Shown piece by piece: positions 60,992-64,000 of a stretch of DNA of 64,000 bases. The notes beneath the pieces are model-generated. The model did no database searches. It saw only the letters and a list, made by a program, of their open reading frames with translations, and was not told where the DNA came from. Positions within the stretch are counted from its first letter, which is position 1. Every line of letters begins with the position of its first letter. This stretch comes from Cantharellus purpuraceus (lineage: Eukaryota > Basidiomycota > Agaricomycetes > Cantharellales > Hydnaceae), in assembly GCA_025174535.1 (NCBI GenBank), contig JALBUN010000047.1:248001-312000 (forward strand), in the 5' to 3' direction. A program made the translations under genes and the position numbers.

Positions 60992-61742
60992 GGCCTCGTA
61001 TGTGCGCGCCTGGTGGTTTGGCGCAGCAGCACCGTCTCCGTCGCCCGTCGCTAGCCCACCACCCATCGTCGTATCGGCAGAGGAAACACAAGAGGCGATA
61101 TACGACGATGCCGTGGGTGGAGACGAAGACATTCCCCCCGCTTTTCCCAGCCTCCATAGTATACAGCGCTCGTCGCGGCGCGATGCAGCAGCAGCAGCAG
61201 CACTCATGCCGCCCCCTGCGCTGCCCGCCTCCAACCCACCTGCCGCGTCGACGCTGCAGCTCCCGCCGCCCGCCGCCCCATCGAAGAAACGCGGCAAAGT
61301 CGCCCTGGCACCCGGCCACAGCCCGCTGGACTGGGCGGCGCTGAAGGCGTCTGGCCAGGATCTCCGGGTGGGGCTGACTCTACACACACACACACACGCC
61401 TGCCTGACACACGCCCGTCGCACAGGGCACACCGGGCCTCATGCGCGTGACCCCGTCGCAGCTCAAGCTGCACAATACACGCGACGACGCATGGTCCAGC
61501 TTCAACGGCAGAGTCTACAACATCACGCCCTACCTGTCGTTCCACCCCGGCGGCGAGCGGGAGCTCATGCGCGTGGCGGGCCGGGACGGCACCAAGCTGT
61601 TCGGTAGGTGCGCCGTGTGTCGTTGCGGTCTGGCTGACGTGTGCTCTGGACAGCGCTCACACACGCGTGGGTGAACGTCGAGTTTATGCTCGACGAGTGT
61701 ATGGTGGGCTTTCTCGTCTCGGAACCCTTGTCTGCTGCATAG
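60990..61742 (+). CDS. Cytochrome b5-like heme-binding protein
   Basis: Three exons, 60990-61367, 61426-61603 and 61654-61742, give 214 aa. The N-terminal half is disordered (Ala/Pro/Ser-rich, basic KKRGKVALAPGH), followed by PLDWAALKASGQDLR. The cytochrome b5 fold runs from about residue 128: LMRVTPSQLKLHNTRDDAWS, FNGRVYNITPYLSFHPGGER (first heme His in HPGG), and LTHAWVNVEFMLDECMVGFL (second heme ligand His in THAW). It resembles yeast Irc21 and the cytochrome b5 part of fungal reductases; no reductase domain follows. The start codon lies in CCATGG, shared with the opposite-strand PrpF start. Confidence 0.88.
61383..61397 (+). repeat. Short (ac)n repeat in the first cytochrome b5 intron
   Basis: About seven ac units inside the intron at 61368-61425. 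Confidence 0.85.
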
Positions 61743-62224
61743 CCATCCATACCCACATGATTGTGATTGGTGTAGACCGCATTGTTGTATCATACATGTT
61801 AATCCAAACGGGTGTCGCAACAGGGCGAAGTGATGTGGGGACCACGACGAACAGAGAATGCTGACCCCCCTCTAAACATGCACACAAAGATGGCCCATCA
61901 CAGCTCAGGGGTGTGGTGCCTTGGATAGGGGTCGGGGCGGGTGGTGGTGCGACGCGTAGCATGAATTCTGCAGGAGCCGAGGGAGCATCAAGGATGGGCG
62001 GCTGAATGTTGCCAAAGGCCGGGCGGGTGCTGAGAGTATTGCTTAAGACAATGATGCCGTGGCGTGGCGCATGGACCCGTTGTGGGCGAGCATGGACCCA
62101 TTCTCATCGGCGGCGTCGGAAAGGACTTGACGCGTCGTGTGCGGTCGCCATCTGCACTCCCATCTGCATCCACCTCGTCGTCCCTCGCCTTGTCTCTGCA
62201 CCACCACCCCGCATACGCTCTCCG
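61743..62224. other. Gap upstream of the Whi5-like gene
   Basis: About 480 bp, probably 3' flank of the cytochrome b5 gene plus promoter. No gene recognised. Confidence 0.5.
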
Positions 62225-63892
62225 ATGCAGGCTGCCTCCCCGTCGTCGTCCACCACGACGCCCTCGCCCCCCCTCTCCTTTCTCCACCCCCCCGATGCCC
62301 CAGATACGCTCCACCTCCCCCATCTCGAGCCCCACGAGCGGGAGGAGCGCCGGCGCGCCGTCCAGAAGCTCTTTGAACGCGCAGAGTACTCAAAGGTGTG
62401 TCATCCGTCCCTCCCCCGTCCCACCCAAGGGCGCGCGATGCCGCCCATGTCGCCGTGTGCCCAGACGCGTCGATAGGCCGTCGCCGCCCCCCAGCACGCC
62501 CCCGCCTGCCACTCCCCCCCCCGCCGTCCCCTGCCCGTCGTCCCCTGCCCCCAGTCCATGCTGACACGTGTGCCGCGCAGCTGACACGCGGCCTGCGTGC
62601 TCGCCTCGCCTACGCGTCCTACAAGGCCGCCAACAACCTCTCCCACGTCCCCCTCCCCGTCCTCGAGGACCGCATCCACGACTGCCTGCCGTCCCCCGCC
62701 CCGTCGCCCTCCCCGCTGCCCCCGCCGCCGCCGCCGCCGTCAACCCCTAACTCCCCCGCCCATAAGCGCCGCGCAGCCATGGCCCCGCCCTTGTCGCCCT
62801 CCCGCAGCCTCTACGCCTCCCTCCTCGGCCCCCCGCCCTCCAAGCGGCCGCGCCACGTATACGGCCCTGCCGCTGCCCCGGGCGCCGCCCCCACCCCCGC
62901 GGACCTCCTCCCCTCCTACAGCCCCGCCACGCCCCGCAAGCCGCCACCCAGTCCCCAGCGCTCCGCGCACGCCAGCTCGCCCTTTGCCAGCGGCGCACAG
63001 GGCAGGACCGTCCGCACGGTCCTCCAGGGCCGTGCCCGCAGCACCGTCACCGAGAAGGAGGACATGAACGCCGCCGCCACGCTCACGGCGCTCATGTTCA
63101 ACCGCGCGTCGCCCCGGCAGCAGCGCGGCGAGGACGGCGGCGTGCGCACGACCACCCCTGCCCCGTCGTCGCAGGAGCACAAGGTCACGGAAGACGCAGA
63201 TGCCGCCGAGCTGATGCTGTATCTGGCGACGAGCCCGTCGCCTGCACGCCCCACGGTCGCGCGGCGTGCCCCCGGGTCCATGGGACGCGTTCTGTTTGCG
63301 TGTGCCGGTGCCGGTGCTGGCAGGCCGGATGGGGACGGTCTGACGGAGGGGAGCAGGACGCCGGCGTTGACTGCGGGCCAGTCGTCGATTCCGTCGTCGC
63401 AGGAGACGAATGCGACGGGGACGCAGCTGCTTCCGCCGCCGCCGTCTCCGTCGCGCCGAGCTGATGCTGTATCTGGCGACGAGCCCGTCGCCTGCACGCC
63501 CCACGGTCGCGCGGCGTGCCCCCGGGTCCATGGGACGCGTTCTGTTTGCGTGTGCCGGTGCCGGTGCTGGCAGGCCGGATGGGGACGGTCTGACGGAGGG
63601 GAGCAGGACGCCGGCGTTGACTGCGGGCCAGTCGTCGATTCCGTCGTCGCAGGAGACGAATGCGACGGGGACGCAGCTGCTTCCGCCGCCGCCGTCTCCG
63701 TCGCGGACGCTTGCGGGGACGCCGGTGGGGATGGGGAAGAAGGGAGGGGGGGGGGTGTCGAGGCGGCTGTTTGTGGAGAGTGAGGGTGGGGGGGGTGCTG
63801 CTGGTGCTGCTGGTGCTGCTGCTGGTGCTGGTGCTGGTGCTGGTGCTAGGTTTGGGTTGGGGAAGGGCATTGATTTGGTGGAGGCCAAGTAA
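62225..63892 (+). CDS. Putative Whi5/Nrm1-like cell-cycle transcription repressor, 3' end disrupted
   Basis: Exon 1 (62225-62395) ends EREERRRAVQKLFERAEYSK and exon 2 starts at 62581 with LTRGLRARLAYASYKAANNL. Together they make a helical block like the GTB/Whi5-type motif that binds G1/S transcription factors. Later come DMNAAATLTALMFNRAS and AAELMLYLATSPSPARPT, patterns I associate with basidiomycete Whi5-like proteins; assignment is tentative. An exact 250-bp tandem duplication (63204-63705) shifts the frame. As written, the first frame runs on to a stop at 63783. With one copy only, the frame would continue through RTLAGTPVGMGKKGGGGVSR to a stop at 63892 (GKGIDLVEAK), which looks like the natural end. 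Confidence 0.5.
63204..63705 (+). repeat. Exact 250-bp tandem duplication in coding sequence
   Basis: 63204-63453 is repeated at once as 63454-63703, with the match running to about 63705 and no mismatch seen. 250 is not a multiple of three, so it shifts the frame of the host gene. Confidence 0.95.
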
Positions 63893-64000
63893 GGTGAGTG
63901 GCACAATGTGGTGCTTGTGTGGATCGTCTCTGAGGCGGGTGTCTAGGTTTGCATGGTCGATATAACATTTTCGCTGCTGCTGCCGCTTCTTTCTCATGTT

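Noticed and set aside
60720..61607. Long plus-strand frame of 295 codons
   Set aside because: Its central part is the first cytochrome b5 exon; the ends run into antisense PrpF and through the intron, so the spliced model is preferred.

Overview
This is a fungal nuclear window, most likely from a mushroom-forming basidiomycete (Agaricomycetes). The evidence is genes broken by many 50-70 bp GT-AG introns, families known mainly from Agaricomycetes (DUF6533 and DUF6535 membrane proteins, a Gat1-like GATA factor), a basidiomycete laccase with many introns, and a copper-transporting ATPase beside a cytochrome b5-type protein. Exon structures were worked out by eye. Several add up to whole codons across all exons: laccase 528 aa, GATA factor 812 aa, Zn2Cys6 factor 996 aa, TauD-like dioxygenase 404 aa, Cu-ATPase 1208 aa, DSN1 641 aa.

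Layout. 1-2.7 kb: left-truncated DUF6535 gene (-). 3.1-4.4 kb: unrecognised decayed locus. 5.6-7.7 kb: kinetochore DSN1/Mis13 (-). 9.1-12.1 kb: low-complexity-rich GATA zinc-finger factor (-). 12.1-15.2 kb: no recognised gene. 15.3-17.3 kb: DUF6533 membrane protein (+). 17.8-20.5 kb: laccase (-) with apparent 12-, 3- and 2-nt exons. 21.9-23.1 kb: degenerate repeats around a decayed dioxygenase copy. 23.4-24.7 kb: second DUF6533 gene (-). 26.1-27.8 kb: intact TauD-like dioxygenase (+). 28.3-29.3 kb: membrane-anchored SH3 protein (+). 30.4-32.9 kb: unrecognised locus with an inverted repeat. 33.3-36.8 kb: second DUF6535 gene (-) with two apparent frameshifts. 37.7-38.7 kb: a 1,033-bp DNA transposon with 18-bp inverted ends and a 10-bp target duplication. 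40.9-44.7 kb: Zn2Cys6 regulator (+). 46.4-53.6 kb: third DUF6535 gene (+), fused to a long HEAT-repeat array. 56.2-60.0 kb: Cu+-ATPase (+). 60.1-61.0 kb: frame-broken PrpF-like gene (-). 61.0-61.7 kb: cytochrome b5 protein (+). 62.2-63.9 kb: putative Whi5-like cell-cycle regulator (+) broken by an exact 250-bp tandem duplication.

The most unusual item is the DUF6535-HEAT gene. Its C-terminal half is a run of about 23 near-identical modules, each one 117-bp exon plus one roughly 50-bp intron and each encoding one HEAT repeat. A 256-bp stretch containing exon and intron sequence is identical in two places 2,187 bp apart. With two further DUF6535 paralogues in the window, one broken and both non-HEAT in the part visible, this looks like a fast-evolving membrane-anchored repeat-protein family. 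A recognition or incompatibility role is a hypothesis, not something the sequence shows. The other genes look like ordinary housekeeping or wood-decay metabolism and do not form an obvious cluster.
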